64,000 nucleotides of DNA from Planctomycetota bacterium. GTDB taxonomy: Bacteria; Planctomycetota; Phycisphaerae; UBA1845. Positions 57,299 through 64,000 of this stretch are shown here, one piece after another; within the stretch, counting starts at the first letter, position 1; each line of letters begins with the position of its first letter. The position numbers and the translations under genes were made by a program. The notes under the pieces are model-generated. The model did no database searches, was not told where the DNA came from, and saw nothing but the letters and a program-made list of their open reading frames with translations. Where the stretch lies: NCBI GenBank assembly GCA_016860685.1, contig BOJX01000003.1, positions 1-64,000 on the forward strand, written 5' to 3'.

Positions 57299-58792
57299 AT
57301 GAAGCGATTCGTCGCACTGGCACGGGTCAGCAGTCGGGAACAGGAGCGGGAGGGCTTCTCGCTCGCGGTCCAGGAGGACGCTCTCAGGCGATACGCGGTC
57401 ACTGCCGGCGGCGAGATTGTCCGCTTCTTCCGCATCGCGGAGACCGCAAGCAAGAGCGATGAGCGGAAGACCTACCGCGAGCTGATCGCCTACGCGAAAA
57501 AGAACGCGGAGGAACTCGACGCGCTGTTGTTCTACAAGGTCGATCGTGCGGCCCGCAATCTCTTCGACTACGTGGAACTCGAACGGCTGGAAAGCGAGTA
57601 CGGCCTCGCGTTCGTCTCCGTGTCTCAGCCGACCGAGAACAACCCCGCCGGCCGGATGATGAGGCGCACGCTCGCCAATATGGCGAGTTTTTACACCGAG
57701 CAACAGTCAGTCGATGTCCGCGAGGGCCTGGCCCGTCGCGTCCAGGAAGGCTGGTTCGTGGGCAAGGCGCCCTACGGCTACCGCAACGTCCGCAAGGATG
57801 GCCGCTGCGTCACCGAAGTCGATGCGGACGCGGCGGAGAATGTCCGGAGAATCTTTCACCTCTACGCCTACGAACCGCTGACGCTCGATTCCCTGCGTGA
57901 CCGGCTGCACGACGAAGGCATGACGTATCGGCCGGATGCTCCACGGTTCACGCGGAGCAAGCTGCACGCGATGCTCACCGACCGGGCCTACATCGGAGAG
58001 ATTCCGTTCAAGGGACAGTGGTACCCCGGCAAGCAGAAGCCCATGATCGACCGTGAGACCTGGGACCGGGTTCAAGCCCTCCTGGGCGGGCACGTCCGTC
58101 ACGCTCACCAGATGACCTTTGCCGGCGAGTTCATGACCTGCGGTCATTGCGGCCGCGCCGTCACCGGTGAACAGGTGATGAAGCGCTTCAAGACGACCGG
58201 CGAACGCCGGTATGTCTACTACCGGTGCAGCGGGTACACCGCGGCCGGGCATCCGCGGGTGCGGATACCAGAACCCGAACTGGATCGGCAGGTGCTTGAA
58301 CTCTTCGGCCGGATGCGGGTCGAGGACCCGGAGGTACGCGACTGGTTCCGCATGGTGCTGGCGTCACAGACGCGGGACGCTCAGACGGACGCCCGCGCCC
58401 AGCGGGAGGAACTCCAGCGGCAGGCGTCGCTCCTGGTCGGCCAGCAGGACCGGCTGCTCAACCTGCGGCTGGGAGAGGAAGTCGATCAGGACACCTTCGC
58501 ACGGAAGCACACGGAGCTACGGGACCGCCTGGCGTCGATCAAGCTGCAACTGGACGTTCTGGACCGCTCGCACGACGAAACGGCCGAACTCGCGGCGAAG
58601 GTGTTTGAACTCTCGCAAACCCTGCAAAATCAGTGGGTTTCTGCTGATTACACCACCAAGCGGCGAATCCTCGAAATCGTCTGTTTGAACTGCCGCCTCG
58701 ATGGCGTAAGTCTCGTCCCCACAATGAGAAAGCCCTTCGACGTGCTCGCCGAAGGGCTTGATCTCTCGAAAAGTCGGGGCGACAGGATTTGA
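57299..58792 (+). CDS. Large serine recombinase (integrase of the element)
   Basis: 497 aa. Resolvase domain with Ser11 in ALARVSSREQ and YKVDRAARN; recombinase domain with RPDAPRFTRSKLHAMLTDRA YIGEI; zinc ribbon CGHCG...YYRC; coiled coil in the C-terminal third. It probably catalyses integration and excision at the tRNA-Pro 3' end. Its last six codons overlap the tRNA gene by 19 bp, and its tail coding sequence includes the hairpin that would terminate the tRNA. No other integrase gene is present. Confidence 0.95.
   Translation: MKRFVALARVSSREQEREGFSLAVQEDALRRYAVTAGGEIVRFFRIAETASKSDERKTYRELIAYAKKNAEELDALLFYKVDRAARNLFDYVELERLESEYGLAFVSVSQPTENNPAGRMMRRTLANMASFYTEQQSVDVREGLARRVQEGWFVGKAPYGYRNVRKDGRCVTEVDADAAENVRRIFHLYAYEPLTLDSLRDRLHDEGMTYRPDAPRFTRSKLHAMLTDRAYIGEIPFKGQWYPGKQKPMIDRETWDRVQALLGGHVRHAHQMTFAGEFMTCGHCGRAVTGEQVMKRFKTTGERRYVYYRCSGYTAAGHPRVRIPEPELDRQVLELFGRMRVEDPEVRDWFRMVLASQTRDAQTDARAQREELQRQASLLVGQQDRLLNLRLGEEVDQDTFARKHTELRDRLASIKLQLDVLDRSHDETAELAAKVFELSQTLQNQWVSADYTTKRRILEIVCLNCRLDGVSLVPTMRKPFDVLAEGLDLSKSRGDRI
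58730..58759 (-). terminator. Terminator of tRNA-Pro encoded inside the recombinase tail
   Basis: Downstream of the tRNA 3' end on the minus strand: AAGCCCTTCG, 10-nt loop, CGAAGGGCTT, then TCTC. The same DNA encodes KPFDVLAEGL of the recombinase on the other strand. The stem is also perfect in the remnant at 937-966. Confidence 0.65.
58771..58785 (+). other. Candidate right attachment site
   Basis: AAGTCGGGGCGACAG spans the recombinase tail and the last 12 nt of tRNA-Pro; one mismatch to 978-992. Confidence 0.55.
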
Positions 58793-58849
58793 ACCTGCGA
58801 CCTCTGGACCCCCAGTCCAGCACTCTAAACCAGGCTGAGCTACGCCCCG
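58774..58849 (-). tRNA. tRNA-Pro(GGG)
   Basis: 76 nt. Acceptor CGGGGCG / CGCCCCG with discriminator A, D-stem GCTC/GAGT, anticodon stem CTGGA/TCCAG around CTGGGGG (anticodon GGG), T-arm GCAGG-TTCAAAT-CCTGT. CCA is not encoded. It is the insertion site of the element, whose recombinase overlaps its 3' end. Confidence 0.95.
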
Positions 58850-59023
58850 ATAGGATTGAATTTCGTCATGACACAGATGCGAGCGCGGGGCGCCGATGGG
58901 CGGTTGTCTGCTTTACCGCCCGTGCGATTTCCGGCGGGCGCGCGACTGTTCCTCCCGGCCGCTCGGCGCCTCAACGGCGGAATGCTCGGGGCGTCGCCGA
59001 AGACGTCGCCCGAACCGCCAAGC

Positions 59024-59095
59024 TTACGCCAGGAAAACGTTTAACAGCGTCAGCCCCAGCAGCACCCCGACGATCAATGCAAACAAAGCTTCCAT
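59024..59095 (-). CDS. Micro membrane peptide, 23 aa
   Basis: MEALFALIVGVLLGLTLLNV followed by FLA is one hydrophobic helix with an acidic N-terminus. GAAAGGA lies about 5 nt before the ATG, a strong ribosome-binding site. It lies alone in the 500 bp between the tRNA and the SEC-C gene, where nothing else was found. Confidence 0.45.
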   Translation of the reverse strand: MEALFALIVGVLLGLTLLNVFLA

Positions 59096-59356
59096 CGCGG
59101 TCCTTTCTCCGATCAGACGCTGCGCGGCGCGGCACCCTGCGGCCCGCCGCCTCCACCACGTGCATCAGGCTACCTCACAGGCAAACCCGGCACAAGCGTC
59201 GCAGGCCTCTCGCCGAACCGGTCGGCAACGTGGGTTTGCGGGTGTCGGTCAGGCCGGTCCAGCCCCATTCCCCACTGTTTATCGCACGAATACTCGGGGT
59301 CATTCCCGAACACGGAAGATCGAACCCCGAGTGCATCCGGCGATGGGGGCAAGTCT

Positions 59357-60610
59357 TCATGCCCCTCCGCAGCATCGTTTGTACTTCTTCCCGCTGCCGC
59401 ACGAGCACGGTTCGTTACGGCCGACTTTTCCGCCGGAAGTCACGGGCGCTAACGCGTCGTCCTCCTCCTTCGGATTGAACAGCAGCGACGCCGCGGAGTC
59501 CTTCACCGTCCGCGCCCCCATAAGGCGGGCCATCTCGTTCCGGCGACGCTCCCGGCGCAGCTCGTCATTCTCGCGCTGGCGGCGCCAGTCGTCGCTCTCG
59601 GGAATCGTCAGGCCCAACACGTCAGCGGCGACGAGAATCTCGTCTTCAAGGTCCACCATCATCCGGTCATACCCGTCCGCAACCTGCTTCCGGGCCAGTT
59701 CGACGCCACGCGGCGAAAACAGGCGGCAAAGGGCGTGGCAGAGCATCGTCCGGATCGTAAGATCCGGCTCACCTTCAAGCAGCGCGATCCCCGCATCCTC
59801 CGACTCCGGCAGGCGCAGCCCCTCGAGCACCTCCGCCGCCATCATGCGGAAACCGAACCCGCCCGACGGATAGTCCTCACGGATCAGCCGGACGGCGTCC
59901 ACGTCGCCGATCCGCACCAGCGCATCGCGGACGCGCTGCGGCATCCAGTCGTCGTCCGCGCCCAGGCGGCGCACCAGCTCGGGGACGGCCTTTCGCATCT
60001 TGCACGCACCGGCCAGGTCGACCAGAACCAACTCCAGAAACGAGTTCTCGACGTCCGGATCCGCAAGCCGCTCGCACACCGCCTCCGCGCCGGGAAAATC
60101 ATGCCGGCCCAGCGCCTCGACCAACCCATCGACATAAGTCCAGTCCAGCTTCCACGGCTCCCGGGCGTTCTCCGCGCGCCGCGCGAAGGCGACCAGCGCA
60201 TCCCAGAGTTCCGCCGCGGACAACCCGGCCGCTTCGATGCGGTGGGACATTGTCTTCGCCTGCTGCGGACTGAGCAGCCCCTCGCGGCGCAGCCGATCGC
60301 CGCCATCCCGAAGCAATTCGACCGGCGCCTTCACCAGCAGGTCGCCGGCGCATTGCCCCAGGGTTCCCGGCCCCAGCGCTGCACGGGCCGCCACGACGTC
60401 CTCGAAGACCGGCGAATCCAGCGGAAACCGATCCCAGGCGTGCAGCGCCGTGTCGTTCGCCGCAAACCCGAACCGCCGGCACGCCGCCAGAATCGTCGGC
60501 ACCAGCTCCGCGTCCCGCGCCCACGCGTCACGCAGACACCGGACCACCGTGTCCCGCACGTACCCGTCCGAATGAAGGAGCAACGGCTTGAGCGCTTCCA
60601 CCGTCAGCAT
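59357..60610 (-). CDS. HEAT-like protein with C-terminal SEC-C zinc motif
   Basis: 417 aa. Armadillo/HEAT-like helices run from residue 1 ([24 protein letters not shown]) to about 300. The C-terminus is [21 protein letters not shown], the zinc-binding SEC-C motif also found at the end of SecA. In such proteins it is thought to bind partner proteins or the ribosome. ATG 60,610 starts directly with the first helix; longer starts add low-complexity sequence. This is the first clear chromosomal gene to the right of the element. Confidence 0.85.
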   Translation of the reverse strand: MLTVEALKPLLLHSDGYVRDTVVRCLRDAWARDAELVPTILAACRRFGFAANDTALHAWDRFPLDSPVFEDVVAARAALGPGTLGQCAGDLLVKAPVELLRDGGDRLRREGLLSPQQAKTMSHRIEAAGLSAAELWDALVAFARRAENAREPWKLDWTYVDGLVEALGRHDFPGAEAVCERLADPDVENSFLELVLVDLAGACKMRKAVPELVRRLGADDDWMPQRVRDALVRIGDVDAVRLIREDYPSGGFGFRMMAAEVLEGLRLPESEDAGIALLEGEPDLTIRTMLCHALCRLFSPRGVELARKQVADGYDRMMVDLEDEILVAADVLGLTIPESDDWRRQRENDELRRERRRNEMARLMGARTVKDSAASLLFNPKEEDDALAPVTSGGKVGRNEPCSCGSGKKYKRCCGGA

Positions 60611-60692
60611 AAAAGACGATCTCCGGACCACGCCGGTGTCGCAGCGATCAGCACGGAGGCCCTGAGATCCACGCGAGACCTCGACGCGCGAG

Positions 60693-61355
60693 TTACTCGC
60701 GGCATCGCGCCGTGCGATCAAACTCCGGGCAATCAGGCTCGACCAGCGAAACCGGAACCCGGCCCGAGTCACCGGAGTCGCTGCGCACCTTGGCACGATC
60801 GCCGCGGACGCGCGTCGCGTGCTCCGTCTCGCCGATCCGGATCCGCACGCGCTGCCCGTCAAACAACGCGTTGACGAGCCGCAGCTTCACCTTGACTTCG
60901 CCGGATTTGCACCGCGCCTTAAGCGACGCGACGTCCGCACACCCGACCTCGCATCCGCCAACGCGGACCGGCGACAGACGCACGCGCCGGTCCGCCTCCA
61001 ACGCCAGCTCGACCGGCGAACCGTCGCTCGACGCCACGACCCACGACGTGACGCCTACCGGATCAAACGGCGGCGTGGCCTCGTCGCCGTCCACGTCCGT
61101 GAACGCGGCGGTTACGCCCCAGTCTCCCGCCAGCCCGCTGATCCCGAATCCGTCGGTATTGCAGCCTTGCCAACCGTTCTGCGCCGTGAATTCGCGGCGA
61201 TCCTCGGCGAAGAAGTACTGCTCGGCTTCACTCTCCTGGCCGTGCGGTCCGTCCTGGATCGTGTTCTCCAAATCTTGACGGTTGCCCGTGAACGTCAGCC
61301 TCATCTGTGCGGTTCCATCCACCGCTTCGCCGCTACAGCTGCAATTGCCCGGCAC
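60693..61355 (-). CDS. Hypothetical protein, about 220 aa
   Basis: Overlaps the end of the secreted 314-aa gene by 23 bp and is probably cotranscribed. It contains [26 protein letters not shown] and [22 protein letters not shown], extracellular-looking segments, with cysteine pairs ([10 protein letters not shown]). No signal peptide is seen at this start (MPGNCSCSG), so the true N-terminus may differ. Family unknown. Confidence 0.6.
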   Translation of the reverse strand: MPGNCSCSGEAVDGTAQMRLTFTGNRQDLENTIQDGPHGQESEAEQYFFAEDRREFTAQNGWQGCNTDGFGISGLAGDWGVTAAFTDVDGDEATPPFDPVGVTSWVVASSDGSPVELALEADRRVRLSPVRVGGCEVGCADVASLKARCKSGEVKVKLRLVNALFDGQRVRIRIGETEHATRVRGDRAKVRSDSGDSGRVPVSLVEPDCPEFDRTARCRE

Positions 61356-62277
61356 GGTTGTGAACGACCAACGCCGTCATTCCCTCCCGGGCATCCAGAA
61401 ACGCAAGCGTGGTTCGCGTCTTCTGCAGGTCCAGCATCTCCTGAAATTCTCCGTAGGAGACGGGATTCGAGGTCATCCCGTAGGAATACAGGTGGCAGAC
61501 GCTCGGCGTCGGCGGCGGCGGCGAACGCCAGGGGCGGACGACTCCGAGCACATTTGCATCAAAATCCCCTGCGCCGGGCGCCGACTCCTGCGCGACTTGA
61601 ATGAAGAATTCAACCGGCTGCGGCTGCGGGTCGCGGAACACGGACAATGCCCCGAGCGAGAATCCCAGCGACCCTCGGGACGACGTTAACTCCACGCGCG
61701 TAAACGGCTCATGATCGTCCGCCCACTCCGTGAACCGTCCGCTGCGCCCCGTGCAGTCCTTGTGCGACTGCACCGACTGCTCCGGATCGCCGTAGTAGGC
61801 CCGTACCTGGGGCAGTACACCCCCTTCCGGGATATTAACCCAGAACCGAAACCCGCGCGCCGGCGGATCGAACGTGATCCGAATCGGGCGAAACGCGAAA
61901 ACGTCGCCCCCCTTCCCCACGGGATCCGTCAGCCCGTGCGCTACAACGCCTTCCTCGCACGTCATCAACTCCTTGATCGGCGTGTCGTCCCCGTCCGGGC
62001 CGGTGAACGCAACCGCCGGCGAACCTTCCGCCACCGCGATCGGCGCGCCAGGACCGTCCGCCAACGAGAAATACACTCCGAAGGCCGCGTACCGGTCCGT
62101 GATCGAGTCCCCTTCGGTCAGTTCCTGAAAGTTGATCCGGGTGTATTCCGGAACCTGCGCGGCGATCGGACAGGCCGCCCCTGCGCAGACCAGAACAAGC
62201 ATCAGAGCCCGAACGCGCACGCTTCGGGAAAGGAGATTCTCGGGACGGCTCATGCAACGACTCCCGCTAAGAGACAA
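61333..62277 (-). CDS. Secreted protein, 314 aa
   Basis: Signal peptide in VRVRALMLVLVCAGAACPIAA (starts at 62,277 or 62,253). The mature part starts QVPEYTRINFQELTEGDSITDRYAAFGVYFSL, typical of secreted beta-sandwich proteins of PEP-CTERM-bearing bacteria, with GFRFWVNIPEGG and DPQPQPVEFFIQVAQ. Its C-terminal 60 residues are helical rather than a sorting signal. Function unknown. Confidence 0.7.
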   Translation of the reverse strand: MSLSGSRCMSRPENLLSRSVRVRALMLVLVCAGAACPIAAQVPEYTRINFQELTEGDSITDRYAAFGVYFSLADGPGAPIAVAEGSPAVAFTGPDGDDTPIKELMTCEEGVVAHGLTDPVGKGGDVFAFRPIRITFDPPARGFRFWVNIPEGGVLPQVRAYYGDPEQSVQSHKDCTGRSGRFTEWADDHEPFTRVELTSSRGSLGFSLGALSVFRDPQPQPVEFFIQVAQESAPGAGDFDANVLGVVRPWRSPPPPTPSVCHLYSYGMTSNPVSYGEFQEMLDLQKTRTTLAFLDAREGMTALVVHNRAGQLQL

Positions 62278-62409
62278 AGGGAATCATGTCGCTGGCGTCC
62301 CGGTCAGAACTGACCCGCCGGTCTCGCCGCGCAAGCAAACGCTCGTCGAAAGTATATTGAGTTGTTCGGACGCTTCAAGAAAAAAATCGCACCGCGGATC
62401 GGCCCCTCG

Positions 62410-62745
62410 TCAGCGCTGCCGCTGCGGGTCTGGAAAAGTGCGGTACAGCGCCGAGCGGAAGTCTGTGACGCGGGCGTAGACGTTGGCGTGCAGCTTCTCG
62501 ATGTCTCCGCCGCGCCGCGCGATGACCTCGAACGCCTGCTCAAGCTGCGCCAGATCGCGGCACGCCAGCGACATATTGAACTCGCCCAGCTCCGCCGGTC
62601 CGAACCCGAGCTTCCGCCGGGTCAGGCGGTAGTCCTCGATCAGCCCGCGCCGCTTCAACTCGCCGAGGTAGGCATGCACCGCGTCGGCGAACTCGATGTC
62701 CTTGTGCGTATCCTTGAGATTGCACCAGATTTCATAGTAGTTCAC
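62410..62745 (-). CDS. DUF6614 family protein
   Basis: 111 aa from GTG 62,745 (MNYYEIWCNLKDTHKDIEFAD...). The pattern MNYYEIWCNLKD ... YRLTRRKLGFGP..LGEFNMSLACRDLAQLEQAFE matches DUF6614, small alpha/beta proteins of unknown function. Longer frames upstream look non-coding. Confidence 0.75.
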   Translation of the reverse strand: MNYYEIWCNLKDTHKDIEFADAVHAYLGELKRRGLIEDYRLTRRKLGFGPAELGEFNMSLACRDLAQLEQAFEVIARRGGDIEKLHANVYARVTDFRSALYRTFPDPQRQR

Positions 62746-62861
62746 GTGGGCCTCGCAGACCGCGGATTTCAAGCCCGCGCAAAACCACAGCCGGGAAACC
62801 CTTGCACGGAATGCAACAACGGGGGAACCCAGGACGAACGATGCGCGGACGCCGCCACGCT

Positions 62862-64000
62862 TCACGGAGAGATCATCACCGTCTGCACCGCGATGTCCAC
62901 CACCGGCGGACTGCCATCGAACACCAGCGGATCGCCCGCGCGGCGCCCGCCCTGCACCGGCGGCGGGAACACCCAGACCGTCCGCAGACGCTCGCAGTCG
63001 TCGAGAACCCGGTTCGGCTGAACCTGGCATTCCGTCCGGTCAGGGTTCCCGCAGGGATCGCAATCCGGGTCGTTCGGATCGCACACGCCGTCCAGCGTAC
63101 CGAAGTCCACATCCTCCCGGAAGACTTCGCGGTCCAGCGTCAGGTACGCCGTGCGGTCGTCGTCGGTGAGACGGGCTTTCTCGACCCGGTAGATATTCCC
63201 CGAAAGCTCGTCGATGAACACCGCCCCGCGATCGAACAACCCCGTCACCCATGCCGGCTGGTTCCGGTCGATTTCCGCGTCCTTGTGATTCACGGTGATC
63301 TCGGTGGCGACGCCCGTCGGGCAGTCATCCGGATCGGACGTCGCCTCGCACCCGCTGCGAAGCTTCAGGTCGTCCGGGAAGAGCACCTGCACGCGCCAGG
63401 GCGTCGGCAGCATCACGTCCTGGTCCGACGCCAGCGCCGCCACGCGCGTCGCCCCGTCCTCGTAAGCTTTCCGCGGGTCCGGGTTCGGCACGGCGTCCGG
63501 ATCCTGTCGGGCATAGCGCGCCGTCGGCTTCGGACGGCGGAGCGTGACGTAGTACATCGCTACGACGCGCGAGTCGCTGATCGTGTCCAGATCGAGGTAG
63601 CGGTCGCCGTCGTTGTCGAGGCAGCTTCCGGCGTTGGCCGTGCAGACGTACTCGTCGTCGAACCGGTACAGCGCCGCCCAGGCGTAGCGCCGCGCCGAGT
63701 ACGCATCGTCCCAGCGCCGGTTGTCCGCCGAAAGATCGGTGAAGTCGTCGGTCGGCCGGCTCGGCAGCGGCGGATACACCCGGTCCTGCACGGCGATCAC
63801 GGGCTTCAGCACGTTCGGCAAACGCGAAAAATCCACCGTGTTGTTCGACGCGCGATACGGGCAGTTGCACGACGACGGGATGTTGAATGTCCCGCCGCCC
63901 CGGAGCAACTCGCCGACGCGCGTCTGCTCCAGCATCCACGCATCGTCGCCCACGAACGCCCGGTTCTCAAAGAGCACGTTGCCGAGGTTCAGCACGTGAA
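62862..64000 (-). CDS. C-terminal part of a large protein running off the window
   Basis: At least 378 aa; the frame is still open at 64,000, so the start is outside. It contains LDNDGDRYLDLDTISDS, a calcium-binding-like DxDxDxxxD segment, and a strand-rich region WVTGLFDRGAVFIDELSGNIYRVEKARL. Acidic composition and many CDP/NDP turns suggest an extracellular or periplasmic protein, such as a PilY1-like or propeller-type surface protein. Confidence 0.7.
   Translation of the reverse strand, partial: HVLNLGNVLFENRAFVGDDAWMLEQTRVGELLRGGGTFNIPSSCNCPYRASNNTVDFSRLPNVLKPVIAVQDRVYPPLPSRPTDDFTDLSADNRRWDDAYSARRYAWAALYRFDDEYVCTANAGSCLDNDGDRYLDLDTISDSRVVAMYYVTLRRPKPTARYARQDPDAVPNPDPRKAYEDGATRVAALASDQDVMLPTPWRVQVLFPDDLKLRSGCEATSDPDDCPTGVATEITVNHKDAEIDRNQPAWVTGLFDRGAVFIDELSGNIYRVEKARLTDDDRTAYLTLDREVFREDVDFGTLDGVCDPNDPDCDPCGNPDRTECQVQPNRVLDDCERLRTVWVFPPPVQGGRRAGDPLVFDGSPPVVDIAVQTVMISP

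Larger units (their letters stand above)
978..58785. mobile_element. Integrative mobilizable element in tRNA-Pro(GGG)
   Basis: The segment is bounded by related 15-bp sites. It carries its own large serine recombinase next to the tRNA, a plasmid-like replication protein, ParA with a small partner, a ParB, a MobF relaxase, a VirD4-like coupling ATPase, anti-restriction genes and a large defence island. No VirB-type channel genes were recognised, so transfer probably needs a helper. The boundaries are inferred from the recombinase/tRNA overlap and the repeated junction; an excised-circle or empty-site sequence would be needed to fix them. Confidence 0.6.

Noticed and set aside
62395-62475. Plus-strand frame giving RQRCRCGSGKVRY, reminiscent of a SEC-C motif
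   Set aside because: It lies opposite the C-terminus of the DUF6614 gene, lacks the final CC pair and has no plausible start.

Overview
The window is a GC-rich bacterial chromosome segment dominated by one integrated mobile element. A TIGR02996-type protein, a PEP-CTERM anchored secreted protein, a SEC-C protein and several large secreted proteins in the flank suggest a planctomycete-like (Planctomycetota/PVC) host. That assignment is inferred from protein style only; no rRNA is present.

Layout. At 1-1083 lie a transposase fragment and the C-terminal half of a large serine recombinase, the remnant of an older element. From about 978 to 58,785 runs the main element. Its large serine recombinase (57,299-58,792) reads into, and overlaps, the 3' end of a tRNA-Pro(GGG) gene (58,774-58,849, minus). 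A 15-bp match to the recombinase/tRNA junction recurs at 978-992 and is the candidate opposite end. From 58.85 to 64 kb is chromosomal flank: a HEAT-like/SEC-C protein, two secreted proteins, a DUF6614 protein and a partial large protein.

Inside the element: (i) 1.1-20 kb, a defence island. It holds a type III-like CBASS operon (CD-NTase, HORMA, TRIP13-like AAA, and a DUF6602 protein with a PD-(D/E)xK pattern in the effector slot), a divergent nucleotidyltransferase/XRE pair, and a six-gene operon (HTH regulator, SNF2-like helicase with DUF3883, a 426-aa protein with an EAK motif, a DUF1156 DNA methyltransferase, a HEPN-DUF499 ATPase and a small acidic protein). Three copies of a 70-bp hairpin repeat occur in and at the edge of this island. 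(ii) 20-31.3 kb, ArdC-like anti-restriction, an XRE regulator, a PEP-CTERM protein, two secreted beta-propeller-like proteins and a giant methylase/helicase of the DarB type. (iii) 31.7-33.7 kb, a plasmid-like replication and partition block with a probable centromere array. (iv) 34-48.7 kb, a methyltransferase, small genes, an ankyrin protein, a MobF relaxase, three type IV prepilin-like proteins, secreted cysteine-containing proteins, an IS1595-family insertion and an element-borne sigma factor. (v) 48.7-57 kb, a resolvase with a res-like region, WGR and HEAT proteins, a duplicated parB start, a VirD4/TraD-like coupling protein, a string of very small membrane proteins and a J-domain membrane protein. 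Relaxase and coupling protein are present but no type IV secretion channel genes are seen, so the element looks mobilizable rather than self-transmissible.

The strongest new signal is regulatory. At least twelve intergenic sites between 36.0 and 48.7 kb carry two half-sites (GTnACC/GTCACA type) spaced exactly 11 bp, usually followed 10-12 bp later by a TAnnnT -10 box. This is the geometry of PHO boxes bound by PhoB/OmpR-family regulators. They sit before the relaxase, the prepilins, the secreted proteins, the ankyrin protein and the sigma-factor operon, which suggests a shared regulon of the central module, several members apparently with leaderless transcripts.
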